A stretch of 12,751 nt of DNA from Sinorhizobium sp. (GTDB lineage: Bacteria > Pseudomonadota > Alphaproteobacteria > Rhizobiales > Rhizobiaceae): contig JAPSJG010000047.1 of the NCBI GenBank assembly GCA_031178305.1, positions 1 to 12,751 on the forward strand, given 5' to 3'. Each line of letters starts with the position of its first letter. The stretch's first letter is position 1. The notes below the pieces were generated by a model. It did not search any database. It had not been told where the DNA came from and saw only the letters and a list, made by a program, of their open reading frames with translations. The translations under genes and the position numbers were made by a program. Below, in pieces: positions 1 through 7,634 of this stretch.

Positions 1-1567
1 CCAGCCGGCCCTTGGCCTGTGGCATCAGCTTGCGCTTGTCGATCGCCACATAATCGCGATCGATGAGCGTCGTAACCGTCGCGGCATAGGTGGACGGGCG
101 CCCGATGCCGAGTTCCTCCATCTTCTTGATCAGCGTCGCTTCGGAATAGCGCGGCGGCGGCTCGGTAAAGTGCTGGCTAGCGTTGACTTTCTGCTTGGCG
201 AGATTCTCGCGCGCATTGATCTCCGGCAGGCGGCCACCCTCGTCGCCATCGTCCGCCTGCTCGCCGTCTTCCTTCATGTCCGTATAGGCGGCGATGAAGC
301 CGTCGAAGCGAATGACCGAACCGGTCGCCCTGAGGCCGGCCTTCTTGCCGCTGTTGTCGGCCGTGATCTCGGCGGTCGTCCGCTCGATTTCGGCCGATGC
401 CATCTGGCTGGCGATACCGCGCTTCCAAACGAGGTCGTAGAGCTTCAGCATGTCGCCGTCGAGATAACGGCGCACCTGATCGGGCGTGCGGTTGAAATCC
501 GTCGGCCGAATGGCCTCGTGCGCTTCCTGAGCGTTCTTCGCCTTGGTCGAGTAGAAGCGCGGCTTTTCCGGCAGGTAGCGCTCGCCGAACTGGCCGCCGA
601 TCGCCCGGCGCGCGGCATCGATCGCCTCGGGCGCCATCTGCACGCCGTCGGTACGCATATAGGTGATAAGACCGACGGTCTCACCGCCGACATCGACGCC
701 CTCATAGAGTCTCTGCGCCACCTGCATGGTGCGCGAGGCAGAGAAGCCGAGCTTGGAGGAGGCCGCCTGCTGCAGCGTTGAAGTGGTAAACGGCGGCGAT
801 GGGTTGCGCTTGACGGGCTTCGCCTCGACGCTTTCGACCACGTAGCTCGCGCCATCGAGCAGCGCCTTCAGCCGGTTGGCTTCCTCCGCATTGCCGATCG
901 CCTTCGGCTGCAACCGCTTGCCGTCGGCCGAGACGAGCCGCGCCTCGAATTCGTCCCCACGCGGCGTCTTCAGGAGCGCCGAGATGTTCCAGTATTCTTC
1001 CGTGACGAAGCGCTCGATCTCCGCCTCGCGGTCGCAGACGAGACGCAGTGCCACAGACTGCACGCGGCCCGCCGATCGCGCGCCCGGCAGCTTGCGCCAG
1101 AGAACCGGTGAAAGGTTGAAGCCGACGAGATAGTCGAGCGCGCGGCGGGCGAGATAGGCGTCGACGAGCGAGATGTCGATGTCGCGCGGATCCGCCATCG
1201 CATCGAGCACGGCTTTCTTGGTGATCGCATTGAAGACGACACGCTTGACGGGCTTATCGCCGATCACCTTCTTCTTCTTGAGAAGGTCGAGCACGTGCCA
1301 TGAGATCGCTTCACCCTCGCGATCCGGGTCGGTTGCGAGGATGAGGCCGTCGGAGGCCTTCACCGCATCGGCGATGTCCTTCATCCGCTTGGCCGAGGCG
1401 CCATCGACTTCCCACGACATCTCGAAGTCTTCGTCCGGGCGCACCGAGCCATCCTTGGCCGGCAGGTCCCGCACGTGGCCGAACGAGGCAAGCACCTTGT
1501 AGCCTGGGCCCAGGTACTTGTTGATCGTCTTGGCCTTGGAAGGCGATTCCACCACTACAACATTCAT
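1..1567 (-). CDS. topA: DNA topoisomerase I, N-terminal part (3' end outside window)
   Basis: Type IA topoisomerase that relaxes negative supercoils through a 5'-phosphotyrosine link. The first 522 codons are present and the gene runs off the left edge; the family is usually 850-900 aa in rhizobia, so the zinc-finger/C-terminal domains are missing here. The start reads MNVVVVESPSKAKT, with the TOPRIM acids E7 and D80-x-D82-x-E84 visible. GARSAGRVQSVALRL lies at about 162-176, and the catalytic tyrosine is Y303 in GLITYMRTD. Near the edge is the late conserved GRPSTYA motif. Two in-frame ATGs (1573 and 1567) are possible; I chose 1567 because a purine-rich AGAGA sits 6 nt before it but directly abuts the other. 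The gene lies about 230 nt downstream of dprA in the same direction and has its own candidate promoter. No lesion is seen in the visible part. Confidence 0.96.
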   Translation of the reverse strand, partial: MNVVVVESPSKAKTINKYLGPGYKVLASFGHVRDLPAKDGSVRPDEDFEMSWEVDGASAKRMKDIADAVKASDGLILATDPDREGEAISWHVLDLLKKKKVIGDKPVKRVVFNAITKKAVLDAMADPRDIDISLVDAYLARRALDYLVGFNLSPVLWRKLPGARSAGRVQSVALRLVCDREAEIERFVTEEYWNISALLKTPRGDEFEARLVSADGKRLQPKAIGNAEEANRLKALLDGASYVVESVEAKPVKRNPSPPFTTSTLQQAASSKLGFSASRTMQVAQRLYEGVDVGGETVGLITYMRTDGVQMAPEAIDAARRAIGGQFGERYLPEKPRFYSTKAKNAQEAHEAIRPTDFNRTPDQVRRYLDGDMLKLYDLVWKRGIASQMASAEIERTTAEITADNSGKKAGLRATGSVIRFDGFIAAYTDMKEDGEQADDGDEGGRLPEINARENLAKQKVNASQHFTEPPPRYSEATLIKKMEELGIGRPSTYAATVTTLIDRDYVAIDKRKLMPQAKGRL

Positions 1568-1633
1568 CGTCATTCTCTGACACAACTCACATGGCAAGGC
1601 GCAAGCTCTCGTGCGCCGAACATCGACGCCTCG

Positions 1634-1662
1634 AAATGGACAGGGATTCGGGCGCGGTCAAG
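1634..1662 (-). promoter_or_regulatory. Candidate topA promoter
   Basis: On the minus strand CTTGAC (1662-1657) is followed after exactly 17 nt by CCATTT (1639-1634). The -35 is a perfect match to the rhizobial housekeeping consensus CTTGAC-N17-CTATAT and the -10 matches 4 of 6. Transcription would begin near 1627, giving a leader of about 60 nt. The 1568-1797 gap otherwise holds only a short GC hairpin beside the dprA stop (1773-1787) and no convincing gene. The assignment is by motif only. Confidence 0.45.
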
Positions 1663-1797
1663 GGGGCTCCTTGAAAATAGCGATATCGCCACCGACCGCA
1701 ACCAAGCGGCAAAGCTCTATTTTCTGCAACCGGGTGTTGCTGAATTCGGGGTATTTGACCGGCAGCAATCATGCCGCCGCGGGCGGCTTTGCCGGCT

Positions 1798-2961
1798 TCA
1801 TTCAATGGAGATGAGCGAGACCAGATTGGCGCCGTGGCGACAGAGCTGGCCGGCGAGGTCGAGTTCCAGGAGAATCAGATGGACCTCGGAGGCGGAAAGC
1901 CCCGTATGCCGGATGACGTCGTCGATCTCGACGGGGGTCGGCCCGAGCGCCTCGACAATCCGGGCCCGGTCACCATCGCCAGGCGTCGCCGGTGCCGGCC
2001 GAGGGAACCGCATCTCCTCGACCGCGGGCTCCTTGATTTCCAGGCGCGAGAAAAGGTCGTCCCGGCTGAGCGGCGCCAGCGCCTCGATGACATCGGCCGG
2101 AGAGGTGGTGACGGTCGCACCTTGCTTCAGGAGGTCGTTCGTTCCGTGGCAGCGCGGATCGAGTGGCGAACCCGGCACGGCGAAGACCAGCCGGCCGAAA
2201 TCGGCAGCACAACGCGCGGTGATGAGCGAGCCCGAACGATTCGCCGCCTCGATGATAGCGACGCCGAGACTGACACCGGCGATGAGGCGGTTTCGCCGCG
2301 GGAAGTCACGGGCGCGCGGTTCCCAGCCAAAGGGCATCTCGCTGATCGCCAATCCGGCGCCGGAGGTGATCTCCTGCAGGAGCCCGACATTTTCCGGCGG
2401 GTAAGGCCGATCGAGCCCGCCCCCGAGCGCGGCGATCGTGCCGGTCTGAAGGCTCGCTCGATGGGCGGCAGTATCGATGCCGCGGGCGAGCCCGGAACTA
2501 ATCACGTAGCCGGCAGCACCGGCCTCGCGAGCGATCATCGCGGCGAATTTGGCGCCGCTGATCGAGGCATTGCGCGAGCCGACAATGCCGAGCGAGGGGC
2601 GGATCGCCGCTTTGAGGTCGCCCTTCACGGCAAGGAGCGGAGGAGCCCCGTCGATCTCCTTCAGCGCCGGCGGATAATCGGGCTCGCCGATGCCGACGAA
2701 GACGGCGCCGAACCGGTGCGCTGCTTCGAGCTCGCGCTCGGCATCGTCAACCGAGGCGACGCGAATGGTCCGGCCGGCGCCGCCGCGCCGCGAAAGCTCC
2801 GGCAGTGCCTCCAGCGCCGCCTCCGCGGATCCGAAATGATTGACAAGATCGCGAAAGGTCGCCGGGCCGACATTGTCGCTACGGATCAGCCGCAGCCAGG
2901 CGATCTTCTGCCGTTCCGTCAGCGCAGTTCCGGTTCGTCGCGCGCTGCCGTTCGGCATCAT
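1798..2961 (-). CDS. dprA: DNA-processing protein DprA (Smf)
   Basis: DprA binds single-stranded DNA and loads RecA during natural transformation or related recombination, in the cytoplasm. The 387-aa product has the full Rossmann-fold core: GSRNAS at 128-133, SSGLARGIDT at 155-164, GGGLDRPYPPEN at 180-191, FPRRNRLIAG at 220-229, GSLITA at 244-249 and FAVPGSPLDPR at 260-270. An N-terminal helical region (about 15-65) precedes it, and a C-terminal winged-helix domain (about 333-387) follows a Pro/Asp-rich linker. The ATG at 2961 overlaps the plsY stop (ATGA), with GGAG 7 nt upstream, so translation is probably coupled to plsY. A second ATG follows immediately (2958). No frameshift or missing motif is seen. 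The family is common in bacteria not known to be naturally competent, so the role here is not settled by the sequence. Confidence 0.95.
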   Translation of the reverse strand: MMPNGSARRTGTALTERQKIAWLRLIRSDNVGPATFRDLVNHFGSAEAALEALPELSRRGGAGRTIRVASVDDAERELEAAHRFGAVFVGIGEPDYPPALKEIDGAPPLLAVKGDLKAAIRPSLGIVGSRNASISGAKFAAMIAREAGAAGYVISSGLARGIDTAAHRASLQTGTIAALGGGLDRPYPPENVGLLQEITSGAGLAISEMPFGWEPRARDFPRRNRLIAGVSLGVAIIEAANRSGSLITARCAADFGRLVFAVPGSPLDPRCHGTNDLLKQGATVTTSPADVIEALAPLSRDDLFSRLEIKEPAVEEMRFPRPAPATPGDGDRARIVEALGPTPVEIDDVIRHTGLSASEVHLILLELDLAGQLCRHGANLVSLISIE

Positions 2962-3569
2962 CCCTTTTCTCCGATCCGGCTTTCCGTGCCGCTCAGGAGC
3001 CGCTCTATATTCGCGCGATGCTTGAACCAGCTGATGGCGGTCATTGCGGCAAAGAGCAGTGCGATCTTTTCATATCCCGTTGCGTAGAGCACGACGGGAA
3101 TGATGGCGGTCGCGACCAGCGCCGACAGTGAGGAGTAGCGCGTGATCTTTGCCACCCCGAGCCACACGGCCGCGAAGACGAGCACCATGATCGGCGCAAG
3201 GCCGAGCAGCACGCCGATATAGGTCGCGACGCCCTTGCCGCCCTTGAAGCCGAGCCAGACCGGGAAGAGGTGCCCAAGAAAGGCGGCAAAGCCGGCGGCG
3301 ATCCCCGCTTCGACACCCCAGTAAGAGGCGATCGCCGCGGCCGCCGTCCCTTTGAACGCATCGAGCAGCAGCGTCGCGGCGGCGAGCTTCCTGTTGCCGG
3401 TCCTCAGCACATTCGTCGCGCCGATATTGCCGGAGCCGATCTTTCGCACGTCGCCGAGCCCCGCCATGCGGGTCAGGATGAGGCCGAACGGGATCGATCC
3501 CAGAAGATAGCCGAAAGCCAGACACAGGAGCGTCGCAGGCAGTCCCAGCTGCCAGGAAAGAATGTTCAC
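2958..3569 (-). CDS. plsY: Acylphosphate:glycerol-3-phosphate acyltransferase PlsY
   Basis: Inner-membrane enzyme that transfers the acyl group from acyl-phosphate to sn-glycerol-3-phosphate, making lysophosphatidic acid, the first step of phospholipid synthesis (with PlsX). From the GTG at 3569 the protein is 203 aa. The three signature motifs are intact: GSGNIGATN at 45-53, GHLFPVWLGFKGGKGVAT at about 99-116, and HRANIERLL at 184-192. Hydrophobic segments at about 8-30, 63-80, 88-104, 117-140 and 147-180 fit the usual multi-pass topology. The start at 3569 is supported by GGGGGA 6 nt upstream. An in-frame GTG at 3596 would add 9 residues and overlap the pyrC' stop as GTGA, but it lacks a ribosome binding site. 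The 3' end overlaps dprA by 4 nt. Confidence 0.95.
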   Translation of the reverse strand: MNILSWQLGLPATLLCLAFGYLLGSIPFGLILTRMAGLGDVRKIGSGNIGATNVLRTGNRKLAAATLLLDAFKGTAAAAIASYWGVEAGIAAGFAAFLGHLFPVWLGFKGGKGVATYIGVLLGLAPIMVLVFAAVWLGVAKITRYSSLSALVATAIIPVVLYATGYEKIALLFAAMTAISWFKHRANIERLLSGTESRIGEKG

Positions 3570-3575
3570 CGGTTG

Positions 3576-3581
3576 TCCCCC
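3576..3581 (-). promoter_or_regulatory. Ribosome binding site deciding the plsY start
   Basis: GGGGGA on the minus strand lies 6 nt before the GTG at 3569. Nothing comparable precedes the upstream in-frame GTG at 3596, so the shorter 203-aa PlsY is preferred. Confidence 0.5.
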
Positions 3582-3592
3582 GCTTAACCGCT

Positions 3593-4885
3593 TCACACCG
3601 AATGCACGAGCTTGCCGGCAACATAGGTCTGCACGACCCTGCCGGTAAAGCGCGCATTTTCAAAAGGCGTGTTCTTGGAACGGGAGACCAGCGCCTCCTT
3701 GTAGAGAACCCAGGGTTCGTCGAGGTCCAGTACGGTGATATCTGCTTTCGCGCCGGGTTTGAGCGTGCCCGCATCAAGGCCGAAAATTGCCGCCGGCCGC
3801 GTGGACATCGCATCGATCAGCCGCATCAGCGGAACCTGGCCGCTGTGATGGAGGCGGAGAGCCGCGGCGGCGAGCGTTTCGAGGCCCACGGCGCCGTCAG
3901 CCGCATCCGCAAAAGGCAGCCGCTTGGTGTCGACGTCCTGCGGATCGTGCGAGGAGACGATGATGTCGATCGTGCCGTCGGCAAGCGCCTCGACCATCGC
4001 CACCCGGTCGTCTTCACCGCGGAGCGGCGGCGACAGCTTGAAGAATGTCCGGTACTCGCCGATGTCGTTCTCGTTGAGCGTCAGGTGGTTGATCGAGATG
4101 CCGCAGGTGACGTTCACGCCGCGCTCGCGTGCCACGCGTACGGCATCGGCCGATTCGGGAACGGAGATCTTGGCGGCGTGATAGGCGGCGCGCGTCAGTC
4201 CGGCAATGCGCAGGTCGCGCTCGATCGGAATGATCTCCGCCTCGCGCGGAATGCCGGGAAGGCCGAGCCAGCTCGCAAGCAGCCCCTCGTTCATCACGCC
4301 GTTGGCGCCGAGATATTTGTCGCGGGCCTCGAGCGCGATGACGGCTCCGAACTCGCGCGCATAGGTCATGGCGCGGCGCAGCACCAGCGTATCGTGGAGC
4401 GGCTTGCGGCCATTCGTGAAGCAGACGGCGCCGGCGTCACGCAGGAGCCCGAGTTCGGTCATCTCTTCGCCCAGCAGCCCCTTGGTGAGCGCCGCTGCGG
4501 GATGGACGTTGACGAGCGCCTTGTCGCGGGCGGTCTTCCGCACGAATTCGACGAGCGCGATATCGTCGATCACCGGATCCGTATCGGGCATGGCGATGAA
4601 GGAGGTGACGCCGCCGATCGCCGCCGCGCGCGCGGCCGATTCGATCGTCTCGCGGTGCTCGCTGCCAGGCTCGCCGACGAAGACGCGGGCATCGACGAGG
4701 CCGGGTACGGCGACGAGGCCCGCGCAATCCTTGACGAAGGCACCCGTCGGGGTGCCCTGGTTCTGGGCATCCTTTCCCGCCGCAAGGATGCGGCCGTCGC
4801 CGCCGACGACTATGGTGCCGGTCTCATCGAGGTTCCGCGACGGATCGACGATGCGCAGATTCTGCAGGACGAGCGGTCTGGTCAT
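3593..4885 (-). CDS. pyrC': Dihydroorotase homologue lacking metal ligands (PyrC'/PyrX type)
   Basis: The 430-aa protein has the amidohydrolase fold of class I dihydroorotases: an N-terminal beta domain, GLVDARVFVGEPG at 62-74, GGVTSFIAMPDTDP at 91-104, GVMNEGLLASWLGLPGIP at 196-213, GLET at 334-337, and the C-terminal GTLKPGAKADITVLD at 373-387. Every position expected to bind metal or catalyse is changed. The HxH pair is R67 and F69, the DDG position is N158-G159, the HAED histidine is E186, the HxS histidine is K239, and the TDHAPH aspartate is S312. It is therefore probably catalytically dead. In Pseudomonas an inactive PyrC' encoded directly after pyrB, with a 4-bp overlap, is needed to assemble active ATCase; the same ATGA overlap is present here (4882-4885). 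I infer the same structural role. Automatic annotation would probably call it plain pyrC; an active dihydroorotase must then lie elsewhere. Confidence 0.9.
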   Translation of the reverse strand: MTRPLVLQNLRIVDPSRNLDETGTIVVGGDGRILAAGKDAQNQGTPTGAFVKDCAGLVAVPGLVDARVFVGEPGSEHRETIESAARAAAIGGVTSFIAMPDTDPVIDDIALVEFVRKTARDKALVNVHPAAALTKGLLGEEMTELGLLRDAGAVCFTNGRKPLHDTLVLRRAMTYAREFGAVIALEARDKYLGANGVMNEGLLASWLGLPGIPREAEIIPIERDLRIAGLTRAAYHAAKISVPESADAVRVARERGVNVTCGISINHLTLNENDIGEYRTFFKLSPPLRGEDDRVAMVEALADGTIDIIVSSHDPQDVDTKRLPFADAADGAVGLETLAAAALRLHHSGQVPLMRLIDAMSTRPAAIFGLDAGTLKPGAKADITVLDLDEPWVLYKEALVSRSKNTPFENARFTGRVVQTYVAGKLVHSV

Positions 4886-5823
4886 AGGCGCGGCCCCTGG
4901 TTTTGCGACAGAAGAAGCGTTTCCATCACCGCCATGCGGACGGCGACGCCCATTTCCACCTGCTGTTCGATGACGCTTTGCGGGCCGTCGGCGATTTCCG
5001 AGGCGATCTCGACGCCACGGTTCATCGGCCCCGGATGCATGACGAGCGCATCCTCCTTCGCGGCCTTCAGCTTTTCCGCGTCGAGGCCGTAATAGTGGAA
5101 GTATTCGCGCACCGACGGCACGAAGGAACCGGCCATGCGTTCGCGCTGCAGTCGCAGCATCATTACAACGTCCGCATCCTTCAGGCCCTCGGCCATGGAA
5201 TGGTGGACTTCCACGCCCATTTGCTCGATCCCGGCCGGAAGCAATGTCGCTGGCGCCACGACCCGCACGCGTGCGCCCATCTGGTTCAAGAGCAGGATAT
5301 TGGAGCGGGCGACGCGCGAATGCAGCACGTCGCCGCAGATCGCCACGATGATCCGGGCGAGCTTGCCCTTGGCGCGGCGGATCGTCAGCGCGTCGAGAAG
5401 CGCTTGCGTCGGGTGCTCGTGCTGGCCGTCGCCGGCATTGACGACGGAGCAGGAGACCTTCTGCGCGAGCAGGGCTGCTGCACCGGCGGACGAATGGCGC
5501 ACGACGAGCACGTCGGGGTGCATCGCATTCAGCGTCATCGCCGTATCGATCAGCGTCTCGCCCTTCTTGACCGAAGAGTTGCCGACCGACATGTTCATCA
5601 CATCCGCGCCGAGCCGTTTTCCAGCCAGCTCGAAGGAGGACTGCGTTCGGGTCGAGGCTTCGAAGAACAGATTGATCTGCGTCAGTCCGCGGAGCGAAGA
5701 GGTCTTCTTCTCCCTCTGGCGGGAGATTTTCACGGCTTCGTCGGCGCGGTCGAGCAGGAGCGTGATGTCCTGTTCCGTCAGCCCCTTGATGCCGAGCAGG
5801 TGGCGATGCGGGAAAGTGATCAT
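4882..5823 (-). CDS. pyrB: Aspartate carbamoyltransferase catalytic chain
   Basis: Condenses carbamoyl phosphate and L-aspartate to N-carbamoyl-aspartate, the first committed step of pyrimidine synthesis. The 313-aa product carries the carbamoyl-phosphate site FFEASTRTQSSFELAGKR at 53-70 (STRT at 57-60), K87, HPTQALLD at 137-144 and GDVLHSRVARSN at 164-175. The aspartate-side residue R224 lies in MMLRLQRER, and HPGPMNRGVEI spans 263-273. The ATG at 5823 is chosen over 5838 because AAGGG lies 6 nt before it and nothing usable precedes 5838. The protein lacks the N-terminal extension of roughly 20-30 residues found in Pseudomonas PyrB, so regulation may differ. It is first in the pyrB-pyrC'-plsY-dprA cluster. 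No pyrI regulatory-chain gene is adjacent. Confidence 0.97.
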   Translation of the reverse strand: MITFPHRHLLGIKGLTEQDITLLLDRADEAVKISRQREKKTSSLRGLTQINLFFEASTRTQSSFELAGKRLGADVMNMSVGNSSVKKGETLIDTAMTLNAMHPDVLVVRHSSAGAAALLAQKVSCSVVNAGDGQHEHPTQALLDALTIRRAKGKLARIIVAICGDVLHSRVARSNILLLNQMGARVRVVAPATLLPAGIEQMGVEVHHSMAEGLKDADVVMMLRLQRERMAGSFVPSVREYFHYYGLDAEKLKAAKEDALVMHPGPMNRGVEIASEIADGPQSVIEQQVEMGVAVRMAVMETLLLSQNQGPRL

Positions 5824-5829
5824 GAGCCG

Positions 5830-5834
5830 CCCTT
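5830..5834 (-). promoter_or_regulatory. Ribosome binding site deciding the pyrB start
   Basis: AAGGG on the minus strand is 6 nt before the ATG at 5823. The in-frame ATG at 5838 has no such site and would leave a very short leader from the proposed promoter. Confidence 0.5.
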
Positions 5835-5856
5835 GCATGCTGGGATTTGGCTCGCT

Positions 5857-5885
5857 CTATAGAACGTGGCCGGTAACGCGGCAAG
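5857..5885 (-). promoter_or_regulatory. Probable pyrB operon promoter
   Basis: On the minus strand CTTGCC (5885-5880) and CTATAG (5862-5857) are separated by exactly 17 nt. Each box matches the rhizobial consensus CTTGAC / CTATAT at 5 of 6 positions. The predicted start is near 5850, giving a leader of about 27 nt before the 5823 ATG. This is too short for a classical UTP-sensing attenuator, and no hairpin with a T-run is seen. The 158-nt divergent gap also must hold the signals for the AidB-like gene, for which I see no clear promoter. Confidence 0.6.
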
Positions 5886-5981
5886 CCGCCCGCAATGCCG
5901 TCCGAAGAAAACTTGTCCGCCCGTGCGCCTTCTTTCCGCACGCCTGTTTCGCCCCCGCGAGACTTGCGCTAGAACCGGCCC

Positions 5982-7634
5982 ATGAATCAAATGAACCGGA
6001 CCGAACAGAAACTCGCAGAACTGAACCAGCCGAAGCCCTGGTCCGGTGTCAATGCCTTTCGCTCCGACCCGCTGGTGGTCGACATCACCTCCGGTATGCC
6101 GAAGACCTTACGCGACGAGTTCGACGCGCTCGGCCGTTACGTGACCTCGCCGGAGGCGCAGGAACTGGCGCGCATGGCGAACGAGGGCGTGCCGAAGCTG
6201 AGGACGCATGGCCCACGCGGCGAGCGCCTCGATGTCGTCGAGTTCCATCCCGCCTGGCATGCCCTGATGCGCCGTTCGATGACGACAGGGCTGCACTCCT
6301 CCGCCTGGGAGAATCTGCCGGATGAGCGCGGTCAGTCTCACAAGGTGAGGGCGATCCGCTTCTATCTGACAGCGCAGCTCGAATGCGGCCATCTCTGCCC
6401 GCTGACGATGACAAGCGCCTCGGTCGCCGCGATAACGGCCTCTCCGGCCGTCCAGAAGGAATGGGCGCCGAAGATCCTGTCGCGCAAATATGATTCCTCC
6501 AATAGGCCGTGGATGCAGAAGTCCGGCGTCACCATCGGCATGGGCATGACGGAGAAGCAGGGCGGCACGGATGTGCGGGCCAACACCTCCACTGCGGAGC
6601 GGGTGGGCGAGGGCATCTATCGGCTCAACGGCCACAAATGGTTCATGTCCGCGCCGATGAGCGACGCCTTCGTGATGCTGGCGCAGACCAGGGAAGGCCT
6701 TGGCTGCTTCCTCGTGCCGCGGCTGCTCGAGGACGGAAGCGCCAATGGGCTGCGCTTCCAGCGCCTGAAGGACAAGCTCGGCAACCGCTCCAATGCCTCC
6801 TCGGAGGTGGAATTCTCGGATACGTTCGGTTTCCTTCTCGGAGCGCCGGACGCCGGCATCCGGACGATCCTCGACATGGTGACGCTGACACGGCTCGATT
6901 GCGCGCTCGCGTCCGCCGGCATGATGCGCGCCTCGCTTGCCGAGGCGGTGCATCACACCCGGGGGCGCAAGGTATTCGGCAAGGCGCTCGTCAGCCAGCC
7001 GATCATGACCCGGGTGCTCGCCGACATGGCGCTCGACGTCGCCGCCGCGAGCGCGCTTTCGTTCCGCCTCGCCGAGGCCTTCGACAAGGCCCATGGCAGC
7101 CCCGAGGACGCCGCTTATGCGCGGATCATGACGCCGGTCGCGAAATATTGGTCATGCAAGATCGCGCCTGCGTTGATCTATGAAGCGATGGAGAGCCTCG
7201 GCGGCAACGGCTATGTGGAAGAGCGTTCGCTCGCGCGACACTATCGCGAGGCGCCCGTCAACGCGATCTGGGAAGGCTCCGGCAACGTGATGGCGATCGA
7301 TGTCCTGAGGGTGCTCGGGCGGCGCAAGGAGCTGTTCGAGCAGCTTTTCAGTGTCTTCAGTCGCGATCTTGGTCCCGCCGGGCGCAAGACGATCGAGGTG
7401 CTGCGCGCCGCCATGTCGCTCTGCGAGCGCGACGAGGGCGCCGCACGCCTGCTGGTCGAGCAGCTGGCGCTCGCGGCGGCGGCAGCGGAGCTTTATCGGC
7501 TCGGTGCCGGCCGCATTGCCGACGCCTTTCTGGAGTCGCGCCTCGCGGCCGGCTGGCGCTCCACCTATGGCATGCTCGATTCGCGTTTCGATTCGGCCTA
7601 CGTCATCGATCTGCTCTATCCGGCAGCCACATAG
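5982..7634 (+). CDS. AidB-type acyl-CoA dehydrogenase family flavoprotein
   Basis: The 550-aa product resembles E. coli AidB (541 aa) along most of its length as I remember that sequence. Shared blocks include RFHPAWH-like EFHPAWH at 87-93, IGMGMTEKQGGTDV at 185-198, GHKWFMSAP at 217-225, RLKDKLGNRSNASSEVEF at 261-278, EAMESLGGNGYVEE at 401-414 and NAIWEGSGNVM at 428-438. E431 is the acyl-CoA dehydrogenase catalytic-base position. E. coli AidB binds FAD and DNA and is induced in the adaptive response to alkylation; its in vivo reaction is still debated. The C-terminal stretch (about 445-550) is the least conserved, and that is where AidB binds DNA. The start is the first ATG (5982), but no strong ribosome binding site is visible and the ATG at 5991 is possible. 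No ada or alkB gene is adjacent. It diverges from pyrB and overlaps the next, convergent gene by 19 nt. Confidence 0.9.
   Translation: MNQMNRTEQKLAELNQPKPWSGVNAFRSDPLVVDITSGMPKTLRDEFDALGRYVTSPEAQELARMANEGVPKLRTHGPRGERLDVVEFHPAWHALMRRSMTTGLHSSAWENLPDERGQSHKVRAIRFYLTAQLECGHLCPLTMTSASVAAITASPAVQKEWAPKILSRKYDSSNRPWMQKSGVTIGMGMTEKQGGTDVRANTSTAERVGEGIYRLNGHKWFMSAPMSDAFVMLAQTREGLGCFLVPRLLEDGSANGLRFQRLKDKLGNRSNASSEVEFSDTFGFLLGAPDAGIRTILDMVTLTRLDCALASAGMMRASLAEAVHHTRGRKVFGKALVSQPIMTRVLADMALDVAAASALSFRLAEAFDKAHGSPEDAAYARIMTPVAKYWSCKIAPALIYEAMESLGGNGYVEERSLARHYREAPVNAIWEGSGNVMAIDVLRVLGRRKELFEQLFSVFSRDLGPAGRKTIEVLRAAMSLCERDEGAARLLVEQLALAAAAAELYRLGAGRIADAFLESRLAAGWRSTYGMLDSRFDSAYVIDLLYPAAT

Noticed and set aside
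1773..1787. GCCGCC-GCG-GGCGGC hairpin 10 nt after the dprA stop
   Set aside because: The 6-bp stem has a 3-nt loop and, in the dprA direction, no T-run follows (the TTT is on the opposite strand). It is too weak to call a terminator, though it may be part of the dprA 3' end.
1587..1805. 72-codon minus frame between dprA and topA
   Set aside because: It needs a TTG start overlapping the dprA end, has no recognisable motif, and spans the proposed topA promoter.
3602..5092. Plus-strand open frame of about 496 codons opposite pyrC' and the end of pyrB
   Set aside because: An antisense shadow of conserved genes in high-GC DNA, with Arg/Gly/Asp-rich composition and no ribosome binding site.
4886..5941. 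Upstream extension of the pyrC' frame to 5941
   Set aside because: The extension is out of frame over pyrB and has no homology. The ATG at 4885, overlapping the pyrB stop, gives the normal N-terminus.
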